The notes under the pieces are model-generated. The model did no database searches. It was not told the origin of the DNA and worked only from the letters and a program-made list of their open reading frames with translations. From Deltaproteobacteria bacterium (GTDB lineage Bacteria > Desulfobacterota > Deferrisomatia > Deferrisomatales > BM512), in contig PKTT01000035.1 in the NCBI GenBank assembly GCA_002869015.1, positions 1 through 51,246 of the forward strand: a stretch of DNA of 51,246 bases, written 5' to 3'. Position numbers and translations under genes: made by a program. Below are positions 33,438 through 41,812 of this stretch, one piece after another. Position 1 is the stretch's first letter. Each line of letters begins with the position of its first letter.

Positions 33438-34333
33438 TACTCCTCATAGGGAGGCATTTTGGCTATCCTCGCCCAGTTATCGACAGTTTTAAAGTCCTCC
33501 ATGGAGAGGCGTTCGAAGCCATCGATGAATGCCCTTTTATTTACAAGAATCCGCTCATCGCCAACTAGAGCGGTAGTCTCGCCATCTAAGGAAAGCAGTG
33601 CTTCGCGTACCTTCTCCGCCCACTCACCGCTCACCTCGGCTGAGACACCATAAGTGCAATAGGGAGCAAGATCTGAGGCAGCGATAACCCTGAAATCATC
33701 ATGAGAGACACGCCCGTCGGAGGTCATCTCTTCAAGGTCGATTAGGGGTGCGGCGCCTGCGTCGTAGGCTCCGTAGAGGACTGAGTAGATGATCTTCTCA
33801 TGTTTCCAGTTGCCGCGTGGGAAGCCGTAGGGACCAAGGTCATCTTCCGGGTTGATCCCCCCTGTAAGCAGCGTGGCATACTGGGAGAGGAAACCAAAAG
33901 GAGCCCATTGAGGACCGAAGAGCAATCGTTTGCCCTTAAGGTCAGCGAGGGTTTTTATTTCGGAGTCGCTTCTGACGATGATAGTTCCCCGTGATAGCGC
34001 TCCATAGGTGCCGCGCTTCTCCGATGCGAGGAGCTTCACGCCGTGTCTTTTGGCGAGGGTTATGAAAAGCAGGGAGTTTGTGTGGGTAAAATCTATGTCA
34101 CCTTTTTTATAGGCTTCTTCAAAATCTACTGTGTCTAGGTATACTGACTCAAAGTTAGCTCCAGTGGCCTCGGATAAATATGCTGTTAGACCCTCGAAGC
34201 GGCCCTTCGATTCTTCAAGGGAGTTGCAGATCATGTAGGCAACCTTAAAGGTCGGCTTTTCTGCCTCACAGCCTGTAAGCAGTAAGGGGAGGGTCAAAAG
34301 CAGCAAAAGGGTTGCAATAGCTCTTTTAATCAC
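33434..34333 (-). CDS. PhnD-like substrate-binding lipoprotein
   Basis: The 299-residue protein has a lipoprotein signal with lipobox LLTG-C (Cys about residue 22) and the PhnD/SsuA-like periplasmic binding fold (FEGLTAYLSEATGANFESVYL, DFTHTNSLLFITLAKRHGVKLLA, TIIVRSDSEIKTLADLKGKRLLFG, YGAYDAGAAPLIDLEEM, FRVIAASDLAPYCTYGVS). PhnD proteins bind phosphonates, phosphite or other oxyanions; the ligand here is unknown. No ABC ATPase or permease is in the operon, so it may act as a sensor or scavenger rather than a transporter part. GTG start at 34333 overlaps the preceding gene by 8 bp. Confidence 0.82.
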   Translation of the reverse strand: MIKRAIATLLLLLTLPLLLTGCEAEKPTFKVAYMICNSLEESKGRFEGLTAYLSEATGANFESVYLDTVDFEEAYKKGDIDFTHTNSLLFITLAKRHGVKLLASEKRGTYGALSRGTIIVRSDSEIKTLADLKGKRLLFGPQWAPFGFLSQYATLLTGGINPEDDLGPYGFPRGNWKHEKIIYSVLYGAYDAGAAPLIDLEEMTSDGRVSHDDFRVIAASDLAPYCTYGVSAEVSGEWAEKVREALLSLDGETTALVGDERILVNKRAFIDGFERLSMEDFKTVDNWARIAKMPPYEEY

Positions 34334-34790
34334 TTTTTACCGCAGCCTTTCGCGCCGACTTTCTTGGGTTGTCACCCATGGCGTTTTCATTGAATTGTTC
34401 CGAAGTCAGAAATGATGATGCCCTTGCCAAGGCCCTCTCCACCGTCGTAAATCTCAAATCGTCAAGAACCTCAGGGTTTAGCCAGAAGGTAACCTTTCCC
34501 AACCCCTCTACAGCAGCGCCGGTCCTCTCTTCAACCCCTCGGGGCAGTGAGTCCTCGCCAACTTCCAGCCAAAGGTCGATTTCTCCATTCAGGATTGCCG
34601 ACTCCCCATCCGCTACCTCCACGAAGCGAGGGGCAATTCCCGTTTTCTCCTCAACGTAGTAGCCAACCGAATAGGCGGTATATGTTTGGAGTCCGGCATC
34701 GGGGGGAACGCCAACTCTAAGCTCGGCGCCGAAGCAGGCCAATGCCAAGGTGGGAACAAGTATAGATAAAAGAGTGTTAAATAGTCTCAT
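34326..34790 (-). CDS. short periplasmic substrate-binding-like protein, 154 aa
   Basis: The start is ATG 34790, just after the stop of the polyferredoxin gene; a longer frame to 34937 only runs through that gene. The signal peptide ends near LALAC-FGAE, which could also be a lipobox. The mature part begins LRVGVPPDAGLQTYTAYSVGYYVEEKTGIAPRFVEV and continues DLWLEVGE, the first lobe of a substrate-binding fold, but at about 130 residues it is half the normal length and ends in a basic tail (NPRKSARKAAVKSD). It overlaps the PhnD-like gene, which could supply a partner lobe. It may be a shortened family member or a truncated remnant. Confidence 0.65.
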   Translation of the reverse strand: MRLFNTLLSILVPTLALACFGAELRVGVPPDAGLQTYTAYSVGYYVEEKTGIAPRFVEVADGESAILNGEIDLWLEVGEDSLPRGVEERTGAAVEGLGKVTFWLNPEVLDDLRFTTVERALARASSFLTSEQFNENAMGDNPRKSARKAAVKSD

Positions 34791-34797
34791 CTGCCCT

Positions 34798-36237
34798 CTA
34801 TCTCCCGGGGAAAAGCCAGTGTTGGAGTAGTGCCGCAAAAAGTATGGAGATGGAGAAATAACTTGAGAGACCAAAGAACCTCGATATGTTCCCCGGCAGG
34901 GACCTCCAGCTACTGCGCATCTCGAATACGCCTGCAATCACGCCACATCCAAGCAATGAAAGGGCAACCCACCTGAGAATGTATAGGTGCAGGATCATAT
35001 CAGGCAATGGTAACGTATCCGCAACATGTATCGCCAAATATGTCTCTGCTCCGGTGGGGTCGTAGGGTAGGTAGGTCAGGTAGAGTGCTTTGGCATTTAG
35101 CTTAACAAGAGCCAGCGCCATATGCCCCCCAAAAAGCGGTCCTATAAATGGTATGGCTGAGGTGCGCGCCATGGACCAGAAACCTTCACCAACAGCTGCT
35201 TTTGAGTCGTTGGGAGAGGTTACCTCGCTCCCTGAAAGTGTCTTGGTGAGTGCGCCGATAAAAGCAGGTGCAAAGATGATCACCGCCGGTAGTACCAAGC
35301 CCAGCCATAGGTAGGTCAAGCGCTGTGAAGGGTTTACCGAAGGGGTTATGTTAATGGAGAAGGCCGGCCATGTTCTAGCAAGCGCCAGCGTAACGAGACC
35401 TGTGAGTAAGACCAAAAGAATGAGCGCAGCTGTTGAGAGCTTGCCGCCAAGGGGTCTGGCTCCATAGAAAAGGCCAAGGTTTTCCGAGGGGCAGCGCCTT
35501 ATACATTCCATGCAGAGCTGGCAGCGGGTGGCGTCCATCTTTGGGGGATATAGCCCCACAGGGCAGCCCCCCGTAGAGAGCTTTCTGTGGAATACTCTCC
35601 CGCTAATGCTCCAGCGCCGCCATGAGGTTTCACGCCTGACACAAGCGCCATTATTGCAGGTTTTACAAAGCTCGGGGTTTATCGCCGCCACCTTCACAGG
35701 GGAGAAGCGGGAGTAAAGTGAGAGAACTACCCCCACCGGACAAAAGAGCTTGCAGAAGGGCGCGCCACGCCATAAGAAGCCGCTTAGCGCTGCAAAGAGC
35801 GCCGCTATCCCGACTAAAATTGCCGTAGCGTGAGGGGATTTATGAACGTTCCAAGAGAGTGCTCCGCCCATTCCTGCTAGGAAAATTATGATCATCCCCA
35901 GCCAACCGCCCCAACTTCTTGGCCAAGGCGCAGCGCGCCCCATTTTGGCGAAGCGCTCGGTAATATAGCCAAGCGGGCAGATTGAGCACCAGAGCCTCCC
36001 TAGCAGCGGCACCGTCAAAACCAACCCCATGAACCAAATTACCCAGAAGATAAGTGTCGTCGCATTGGTGTAGATAAGGGGCCAGCGGTCAGGTATGCCG
36101 GGTATGGCCTCCCTGCCCCAGGCAATCGTAAGAAGGTAGATGAGTGACAAGATGGCAAAGCCCTGCACGGTCCGCTGATAAATGGGGTTCTTAATCAGCG
36201 GCTTTGTGATTTTGGCTTTGTAAAGGTTAAGCGCCAT
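34798..36237 (-). CDS. NapH/NosR-like polyferredoxin membrane protein
   Basis: The 479-residue inner-membrane protein has about nine hydrophobic segments and several Cys motifs: CSICPLGY (about residue 84) and CKLFCPVG (about 163), the CX3CP pair of NapH/NosR/CcoG-type proteins; then CKTCNNGAC, GGCPVG and a ferredoxin-type CQLCMECIRRCP (about 240-252). Such proteins take electrons from quinol and pass them through Fe-S clusters to periplasmic acceptors. The C-terminal third (about 280-479) is a further membrane part not seen in NapH. It is the only evident electron-input protein of this operon. Confidence 0.88.
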   Translation of the reverse strand: MALNLYKAKITKPLIKNPIYQRTVQGFAILSLIYLLTIAWGREAIPGIPDRWPLIYTNATTLIFWVIWFMGLVLTVPLLGRLWCSICPLGYITERFAKMGRAAPWPRSWGGWLGMIIIFLAGMGGALSWNVHKSPHATAILVGIAALFAALSGFLWRGAPFCKLFCPVGVVLSLYSRFSPVKVAAINPELCKTCNNGACVRRETSWRRWSISGRVFHRKLSTGGCPVGLYPPKMDATRCQLCMECIRRCPSENLGLFYGARPLGGKLSTAALILLVLLTGLVTLALARTWPAFSINITPSVNPSQRLTYLWLGLVLPAVIIFAPAFIGALTKTLSGSEVTSPNDSKAAVGEGFWSMARTSAIPFIGPLFGGHMALALVKLNAKALYLTYLPYDPTGAETYLAIHVADTLPLPDMILHLYILRWVALSLLGCGVIAGVFEMRSSWRSLPGNISRFFGLSSYFSISILFAALLQHWLFPGR

Positions 36238-36257
36238 CTTTCAGCCTTGCTCCCTGA

Positions 36258-37181
36258 CTAATGATAAAGCGAGTCCGGGACCTTCCACTCGCCTGAAAAA
36301 GTTTTGTACTCAACAGGGTTGCCCTCAAAAAGCGCCATTGCCCTTGCCGACCATTCGCGAACAGCTTTTACGGGGTCTTCAGCCCTAAGATAGTCAAGCT
36401 TTGCCTTAGCGTCATCTTCCTGAAGAAGGCCCACCGCTCTTGCCGCCTCAACCCTGACACGCCAATCTTTGTCATCAAGGTAGCTTAGGGTATTAATGGA
36501 CTCACCTATACGACCCATTGTGCCAAGGGCCCAGAGGGCATCTTCGCGAGTCACCGGATCATCCAGCGCCTTTATTATGTAAGGCTTGCCCCGCTCATCT
36601 CTAAGCTCTCCCAATACCCTCAAAGTGTAACCCTTACGAAGGGGAGGCATCTTTTCCAGATTTTTAGCCAAAGGGATCACCGCTGATTTGCCGAAGCGCG
36701 CAAGTGCCCGCACCGCCTCCCTCGCCGTAAGCTCACCTTTAGAGGATAGTACAGCGTCGGCGAGGGGCTCGATGGCTTTGATGTCACCAATTTCACCAAG
36801 CGCCCAAGCGGCTGAGTGGCTGCGGGGGAAAGAGGGGTCGTTGAGCGCATTTACAGCCGCTTCAAAGCTACCTTCTAATTTTAGATTGGCTGCAAGAGCG
36901 ATCGCATGCTCCCGCTGAGAAGGGTCCCCCTCAGCGGCGGCTGCCATAATTGCCGGTGCAGCATCCCTCCCGGCTTTGAGCAGGGCGATATATGCCCGTG
37001 ACCGTTCTGCCTGGCTCTTATCCTCTACCATGAAGTCAAGGAGCCCCTTGTAAGCAGCTGAATCCCCAGACGCCGCTCTCTCCTCAAGGGCTTTGAGGGA
37101 GGGGGGAGGGCCGTTACCAGAGCAGCCTATCAAGAGGAGCGCGGTTACGATTAGCAGGTAAAAGTTTGCCCGGAGCATCAT
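36258..37181 (-). CDS. HEAT-repeat lipoprotein
   Basis: The 307-residue protein has a lipoprotein signal (LLIG-C, Cys about residue 20) and a chain of HEAT/PBS-lyase-type repeats from about residue 90 to 285 (SHSAAWALGEIGDIKAIEPLADAV, AREAVRALARFG, REDALWALGTMG, RVRVEAARAVGLL, REWSARAMALFEG). HEAT repeats form protein-binding solenoids, so this is probably a periplasmic scaffold anchored to a membrane. It follows the carboxypeptidase-regulatory-like gene directly and precedes the polyferredoxin by 20 bp. No catalytic motif is visible. Confidence 0.8.
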   Translation of the reverse strand: MMLRANFYLLIVTALLLIGCSGNGPPPSLKALEERAASGDSAAYKGLLDFMVEDKSQAERSRAYIALLKAGRDAAPAIMAAAAEGDPSQREHAIALAANLKLEGSFEAAVNALNDPSFPRSHSAAWALGEIGDIKAIEPLADAVLSSKGELTAREAVRALARFGKSAVIPLAKNLEKMPPLRKGYTLRVLGELRDERGKPYIIKALDDPVTREDALWALGTMGRIGESINTLSYLDDKDWRVRVEAARAVGLLQEDDAKAKLDYLRAEDPVKAVREWSARAMALFEGNPVEYKTFSGEWKVPDSLYH

Positions 37182-37931
37182 CTACCAGACTGTATGGACC
37201 GTTATGTCCACACCCTCTAAGGTGTTACCATCCTCAACGATAACCGCAGATGGCTCAACTGTTCCCATATAGTAGCGTCCATAAAGGTCCCCTACCTTAG
37301 GCGGGCCGCCGTACTGGTCTCGGGCGCAGAGATAATAAGTGCCGCCTTCCGGGAGGTTGAGTTCATATCTGCCGTCCGGCCCCGTTCTCGCGGAAACGAA
37401 CTTTGGACGCTCGGACATCTGGACATGGTCGTATGCGTGTACCCTTACGCCCTCAACTGGGCCCCCCTCCGCATCGGTTATCCTGCCCTCCAGCCTTGCT
37501 TTGTATTTTACCTCTTCTCCGAAGCTCTCTTTTGCGTTGCCCTCTTTGATGAAGCCCTTCAAATCTAGTGATATAGGTCTACCTGCCGCTACTACAACCT
37601 TGATTGGGTCGGTCTTAAGGTCGCCCTCTTTTACAGGTCCCGAGTCATCGCCCTCTGCTCGTTGCCTGAGGAGAAAATTGTACTCTCCCGGCGGCAGGTC
37701 TACCGAGAAGGAGCCATCAAAGGCTAGGGGCCCGATTCGTGTCATCGGCGGCCCCCTGAAATCATCACCTACGCGATAAACATATATAGTAGCGGCCTCA
37801 GCGGGGCGGTAGGCTATTCCGCTTACCGTAGAGAGGGCGGTAGGATCGCCTTCGGGGGCCTTTGAGCTATCGCAACCGGCCAGGGCTAACGCCGTTAGTA
37901 TAAAAAGAAAACAAGGTATCAATCTCTTCAT
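37182..37931 (-). CDS. carboxypeptidase-regulatory-like beta-sandwich lipoprotein
   Basis: The 249-residue protein has a lipoprotein signal (ALAG-C, Cys about residue 20). Two Ig-like beta-sandwich regions follow: one (about 40-130) with FDGSFSVDLPPGEYNFLLR, and one (about 150-249) with the CarboxypepD_reg pattern RLEGRITDAEGGPVEGVRVHAYDH ... ARTGPDGRYELNLPEGGTYYLCARD. Such domains bind partner proteins or surfaces. No enzyme part is attached. It adjoins the HEAT gene (stop and start adjacent) and lies 4 bp after the EB_dh-type gene. Confidence 0.8.
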   Translation of the reverse strand: MKRLIPCFLFILTALALAGCDSSKAPEGDPTALSTVSGIAYRPAEAATIYVYRVGDDFRGPPMTRIGPLAFDGSFSVDLPPGEYNFLLRQRAEGDDSGPVKEGDLKTDPIKVVVAAGRPISLDLKGFIKEGNAKESFGEEVKYKARLEGRITDAEGGPVEGVRVHAYDHVQMSERPKFVSARTGPDGRYELNLPEGGTYYLCARDQYGGPPKVGDLYGRYYMGTVEPSAVIVEDGNTLEGVDITVHTVW

Positions 37932-37935
37932 TGCT

Positions 37936-38934
37936 TCAATCCTCGGGGGGAGGAGTTATGCTCCCCGGTTCAACAAGCTTTAAGCGCAGCGGAATGCGCC
38001 CGGCGTTGTGGTCATTGCCAACTCCGTCCAGTACCGCCACGCCAAAGAAATATTCGCCACCGGGGGAGAATGTTACATCCCCTTTGCCGACAGGTGTAAG
38101 GGACCTCGATATAGTCACCACCCAGCGCCCCTCTAAATATTTACCAGTAGCGCTGACCTCAAGCCTGTCATAGCTTCCGTCAGCGAGGAGTTCACCGGGC
38201 GCTACTGCATCAATGCTCTCATGAGGATGTTTTATCGGTGCGTCCCCTTCACTGAAAGTATTCTCCTGGCCGCTTTCTGCCTTCTTAGAGTTGGGAGTAA
38301 ATAGCTCCCATGTATCTCCGGTATCGCTAACGCGCCCCCTCTCCGAGAGGGTGGCATCCTCCGCCATGCCACCTGGCGCGCCTCTGCCTGAGCGCCATAT
38401 CCAGAAGTCTTTAACTGTGTTGGTTTGCGTCTCCATTGCGAAGTCAGCGGTGGCTTTCATCTCCCCCGCCATCCTCCAATCTTTCAGATGGCAGGAGTGG
38501 GCGCAGTCAAAGTTTTTATTTTCACCCCAAAGTATACCCGCTCCATCTTCACGCCCATCGCCGGAGGTCCAATCAGCACCGTTCCAGCGCCAGCTATGCC
38601 CCAGATCCATCGTGGGGTCTTTCCACTCAAGGCGCATGTAAAAAGTCGATGGTGTGTAAAATGCCTTGACTGTCATATCTACCGGGGGTGCGCCGGTACC
38701 GTGATGGCAGGAAGCGGTTGCAACATGGACGGAGTCCTCGTCCACCTCCGATTCTTTTTTCTGACTCGTTGCGCCCCCGCTAGCTTCAAGGCGGAGAGGC
38801 ACCGCCGCCGCCCACTCTCTCTCTGTTGGAGTCGAGGAGAGCTGAAGGGCATAAACGGTGTCACTCTCAATGGAACATCCAGCAATAAATAGGGTTAGCG
38901 CCATTAGCGCCAAAACAGGCAAAGTTTTGTGCAT
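37936..38934 (-). CDS. ethylbenzene-dehydrogenase-type haem-binding lipoprotein
   Basis: The 332-residue protein has a lipobox (FIAG-C, Cys about residue 20) and an EB_dh/DOMON-like haem-binding domain: AVPLRLEA, VDMTVKAFYTPSTFYMRLEWKDPT, and a C-terminal GEYFFGVAVLDGVGNDHNAGRIPLRLKL. It contains CAHSCH (about residue 145), a CX3CH arrangement, and ASCHHG near residue 73, but no standard CXXCH. The family holds b- or c-type haem in periplasmic electron transfer. It is the first gene of the operon; its ATG lies only 13 bp after a terminator hairpin, with no strong ribosome site. Confidence 0.75.
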   Translation of the reverse strand: MHKTLPVLALMALTLFIAGCSIESDTVYALQLSSTPTEREWAAAVPLRLEASGGATSQKKESEVDEDSVHVATASCHHGTGAPPVDMTVKAFYTPSTFYMRLEWKDPTMDLGHSWRWNGADWTSGDGREDGAGILWGENKNFDCAHSCHLKDWRMAGEMKATADFAMETQTNTVKDFWIWRSGRGAPGGMAEDATLSERGRVSDTGDTWELFTPNSKKAESGQENTFSEGDAPIKHPHESIDAVAPGELLADGSYDRLEVSATGKYLEGRWVVTISRSLTPVGKGDVTFSPGGEYFFGVAVLDGVGNDHNAGRIPLRLKLVEPGSITPPPED

Positions 38935-38947
38935 ATCTTCAGCTCAT

Positions 38948-38994
38948 GCAAAAAACGGCCCCGGAAGATCGCTCTTCGGGGCAGCTGTTTTTGC
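38948..38994 (-). terminator. terminator/attenuator between the NtrC-type gene and the lipoprotein operon
   Basis: On the minus strand a long hairpin (core GCCCCGAAG / CTTC-C-GGGGC, flanked by GCAAAAA / TTTTTGC) runs into TTTTTT. It lies between the response-regulator stop (39015) and the EB_dh start (38934). Confidence 0.8.
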
Positions 38995-39014
38995 ATCGTT
39001 TAGACGAAATTCCG

Positions 39015-40403
39015 TCAATCACCATTGTTTACCAGACCATATTTCTCCATCTTGTATCTAAGCGTCGTCCTCGCAATACCAAGCTGGTTAGCCGCTTTGG
39101 TCTGGGAGCCTCCCACCGCTTCGATAGTGCGTATAATGATCTGCCTCTCCAAATCATCAAGCATCTCAGGAAGATTCATAGCTCCTTCAGGTATAGCTAA
39201 CGCGGAGCGCTGCTCGCCATCTATTCCCATTGGGAGATCAGCGGGGACAACGGTTTCTCCCCTTGAGAGGACTACAGCCCGCTCGATTGCATTTTCAAGC
39301 TCCCTGACGTTGCCGGGCCATCGGTAGCGCCTAAGCACCTCCATAGCCAATGGCGAAATAGAGATAACGTTCTTACCGGTCTCCCTTACATATCTGTTAA
39401 GGAAATAGTTGGATAATGGCTCGATGTCATCAATGCGCTCCCTCAATGGCGGCAGGGGGATTTCAACGACATTGAGCCGGTAGAAGAGGTCTTCCCGGAA
39501 CCTCCCAGCGGTGACCTCTGCACGCAGGTCTTTGTTTGTCGCTGCGATTATCCTTACATCAACCTCAATGGTTTCATCTCCGCCGACGCGCTCAAACTCC
39601 CGCTCCTGAAGGACCCTGAGTAAGCGCACCTGGCTTGAGAGGGAGAGCTCGCCCACTTCATCTATAAAGAGCGTGCCTTTGTGCGCTAACTCAAAGCGGC
39701 CCTTCCTCTGCCTGACCGCGCCGGTGAAGGCGCCTCTCTCGTGGCCGAAGAGCTCGGATTCGAGGACTCCCTCCGGCAGCGCCCCGCAATTTAGGACTAC
39801 AAAGGGTGCTTCTGCGCGGTGGCTGTTGAAGTGTATTGATCGAGCGAGGAGCTCTTTGCCCGTTCCCGATTCCCCAGAAATTAGCACGTTTGCGTTGGTT
39901 TCAGAGACTGATGAGGCAACATCAAATACGCGGGTCATCTGTGGCGAGTTGCCGACTATGCCCTTAAAATCCCACTGCCGCTCCATCTCCTCGCGGAGAT
40001 ATTGGCGTTCATTCAGGAGGCGGACCCTGTCAAGGGCTTTAGCGACCACCATCCCAAGCTCATCAACGGAGAATGGCTTTGTAAGGTAGTCGTTTGCGCC
40101 TCGTTTCATAGCCTCCACCGCTGATTCCACGGTGCCATAGGCTGTTACCATAACCACTGGAATGTCGGGAGCACGTTCGCGGATTTTATCAAGGAGAGTG
40201 AGGCCGTCCATGGGCTCCATCACAATATCACTGACTACAAGGTCAAATGAGGATGAGAAGAGCTTTTCAAGTGCCTCCTCCCCGCTGGCGGAGCTCTCTA
40301 CGCGGTACCCGTCCCGGGTGAGGGCGCGTGAGATCATCCGGCGCATACCCGGCTCATCGTCAACAATGAGAATCTGTCCAAGTGCTTTTGTGTCAGCGCT
40401 CAT
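39015..40403 (-). CDS. sigma54-dependent NtrC-type response regulator
   Basis: The 462-residue protein has a receiver domain (ILIVDDEPGM acid pocket, phospho-Asp in VVSDIVMEPMDG, conserved T in VMVTAYGT, K in LTKPFS), a sigma54 AAA+ domain (GESGTGKE Walker A, the GAFTGA sigma54 contact loop, Walker B TLFIDEVGELS) and a Fis-type helix-turn-helix at the C-terminus (GGSQTKAANQLGIARTTLRYKM). It activates sigma54 promoters when phosphorylated. No histidine kinase lies in the window. It overlaps the FAD oxidase gene by 4 bp and sits upstream of the lipoprotein/radical SAM operon, which it may control (inference). Confidence 0.95.
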   Translation of the reverse strand: MSADTKALGQILIVDDEPGMRRMISRALTRDGYRVESSASGEEALEKLFSSSFDLVVSDIVMEPMDGLTLLDKIRERAPDIPVVMVTAYGTVESAVEAMKRGANDYLTKPFSVDELGMVVAKALDRVRLLNERQYLREEMERQWDFKGIVGNSPQMTRVFDVASSVSETNANVLISGESGTGKELLARSIHFNSHRAEAPFVVLNCGALPEGVLESELFGHERGAFTGAVRQRKGRFELAHKGTLFIDEVGELSLSSQVRLLRVLQEREFERVGGDETIEVDVRIIAATNKDLRAEVTAGRFREDLFYRLNVVEIPLPPLRERIDDIEPLSNYFLNRYVRETGKNVISISPLAMEVLRRYRWPGNVRELENAIERAVVLSRGETVVPADLPMGIDGEQRSALAIPEGAMNLPEMLDDLERQIIIRTIEAVGGSQTKAANQLGIARTTLRYKMEKYGLVNNGD

Positions 40404-41809
40404 ATAACCTTGCCCGGATTTAGTATCCCTTTGGGGTCAAAAACATTTTTTATGCCACGCATCAAGGCCAGCGTCTCTGCTCCCAAGAAATTTTCAAGCT
40501 CCTCACGCTTCAATGCCCCTATGCCGTGCTCTCCCGATGGGCGGCCGCCAAGCTCTATTACAACCGACATCGTCTCCGACATAGCTTTTTTTAGACCCTT
40601 GCTCCAGAGATTCTCTGAAAGGTCGCGGCGGAGGATGTTTACATGCACATTTCCATCGCCTGCGTGTCCGAAGCAAGCAATATCTATAGATAGCGCCCGA
40701 CCAATCTCCTTTACTCTCGTAACCAATTCGGGAACTGCTCCCCTTGGGACGACTACATCGGCTTTGCCGATTACCGGGCTCAGCCCCTTCATCGCCGTTC
40801 CAAGGGTGCGGCGACTCTCCCAGAGCCGTTCCTGTTGTCCCTCGTCGATAGCAGCGAGAATATCAAGGGCGTTGTGTTTTTTTGCTATAGCCCCGACGCT
40901 GGTCATCTGCCGCTCAAGGGCCTTAGCTTCATCGCCGTCGAGGCAGATAAAAGCAAACGCGTTTGCTTTATCCTCGCAGGGCAGCGAGCGGGAAAGATGG
41001 CGCCCTGCAGCCTCAATTGCTATATCGTCGATAAATTCCGCTACGGCTGGCAGAACCCCGGCCAGAGTTATCTCGTGCACCGTCCGTGCTGCATCGGCGA
41101 GGTCTTTAAAGGGAAGCAGCATGCTAACCCGTCGCTTTGGTTTTGCGATGAGCCTGAGGGTAACTTCTGTAATTACCCCCAGCGTTCCCTCTGCCCCGAC
41201 CATCAACTGCAAGAGGCTGAAGCCTGACGCGTCTTTGACATTTTTGCCGCCTAGCGAAATTATGCGCCCCTCGGCGAGGGCCACTCGCATGCCAAGAACG
41301 TAATCACGGGTAGTGCCGTATTTTACAGCGCGTGCGCCTCCTGCCCCCACTGCAACGTTCCCGCCGATTGAGCAGGAGTCCGCTGAAGCTGGGTCAGGTG
41401 GGTAGAAGAGCCCCAATGTCTCAACTTCGCGCTGAAGAGCCTCTGTTATGACACCCGGCTGGCACGTTATCGTGAGGTTGTCGCTATCTATGGAGAGGAT
41501 CTCGTTTAGCCGCTCAAGAGAGAGGACAACCCCCCCTCCCAGTGCTACTGAGCCGCCCGCCACGCCAGTCCCCGCGCCCCTAGTAACTATAGGGAAATAA
41601 CCCTTGTTAGCCCAGGAGAGCACCTGTGCAACCTCCTCCTCTGTGGAGGGAATCACCACTGCCCAGGGTAGCGCCTCGGCGCGGGTGGACTCATCGCGGC
41701 TATAGCGCTCTATTGCTTCAGGCGCGGTGAGCAGCTTTCCATTCGGGATTAGCTTCGTGAGAGCTTCATAGTCGCTTTTTTTTGGTTTACGAAGCTCAGC
41801 TGAGAGCAT
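40400..41809 (-). CDS. FAD-linked oxidase, glycolate/lactate dehydrogenase GlcD type
   Basis: The 469-residue protein has the PCMH-type FAD-binding domain (GYFPIVTRGAGTGVAGGS, VVLSLERLNEIL, CQPGVITEAL, SCSIGGNVAVGAGGARAVKYG, FSLLQLMVGAEGTLGVITEV) and the FAD-oxidase C domain (ACFGHAGDGNVHVNI, SGEHGIGALKRE). It belongs to the GlcD/D-lactate dehydrogenase group that oxidises 2-hydroxy acids; the substrate cannot be read from the sequence. The GlcF-type iron-sulfur partner is absent here. It overlaps the response-regulator start by 4 bp. Confidence 0.92.
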   Translation of the reverse strand: MLSAELRKPKKSDYEALTKLIPNGKLLTAPEAIERYSRDESTRAEALPWAVVIPSTEEEVAQVLSWANKGYFPIVTRGAGTGVAGGSVALGGGVVLSLERLNEILSIDSDNLTITCQPGVITEALQREVETLGLFYPPDPASADSCSIGGNVAVGAGGARAVKYGTTRDYVLGMRVALAEGRIISLGGKNVKDASGFSLLQLMVGAEGTLGVITEVTLRLIAKPKRRVSMLLPFKDLADAARTVHEITLAGVLPAVAEFIDDIAIEAAGRHLSRSLPCEDKANAFAFICLDGDEAKALERQMTSVGAIAKKHNALDILAAIDEGQQERLWESRRTLGTAMKGLSPVIGKADVVVPRGAVPELVTRVKEIGRALSIDIACFGHAGDGNVHVNILRRDLSENLWSKGLKKAMSETMSVVIELGGRPSGEHGIGALKREELENFLGAETLALMRGIKNVFDPKGILNPGKVI

Positions 41810-41812
41810 CTG

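Noticed and set aside
29794-34790. Assignment of the operon to the SAO (selenocysteine-assisted organometal) or SbtA/SbtM systems
   Set aside because: The core genes I remember for those systems (ABC transporter parts, thioredoxin-like selenoprotein, Gly-rich SbtA peptide) are not present; only the theme of selenium with radical SAM or YedE is shared.
34791-34937. Longer start for the 154-aa binding protein
   Set aside because: The extension lies inside the polyferredoxin gene in another frame and the signal peptide begins at ATG 34790.
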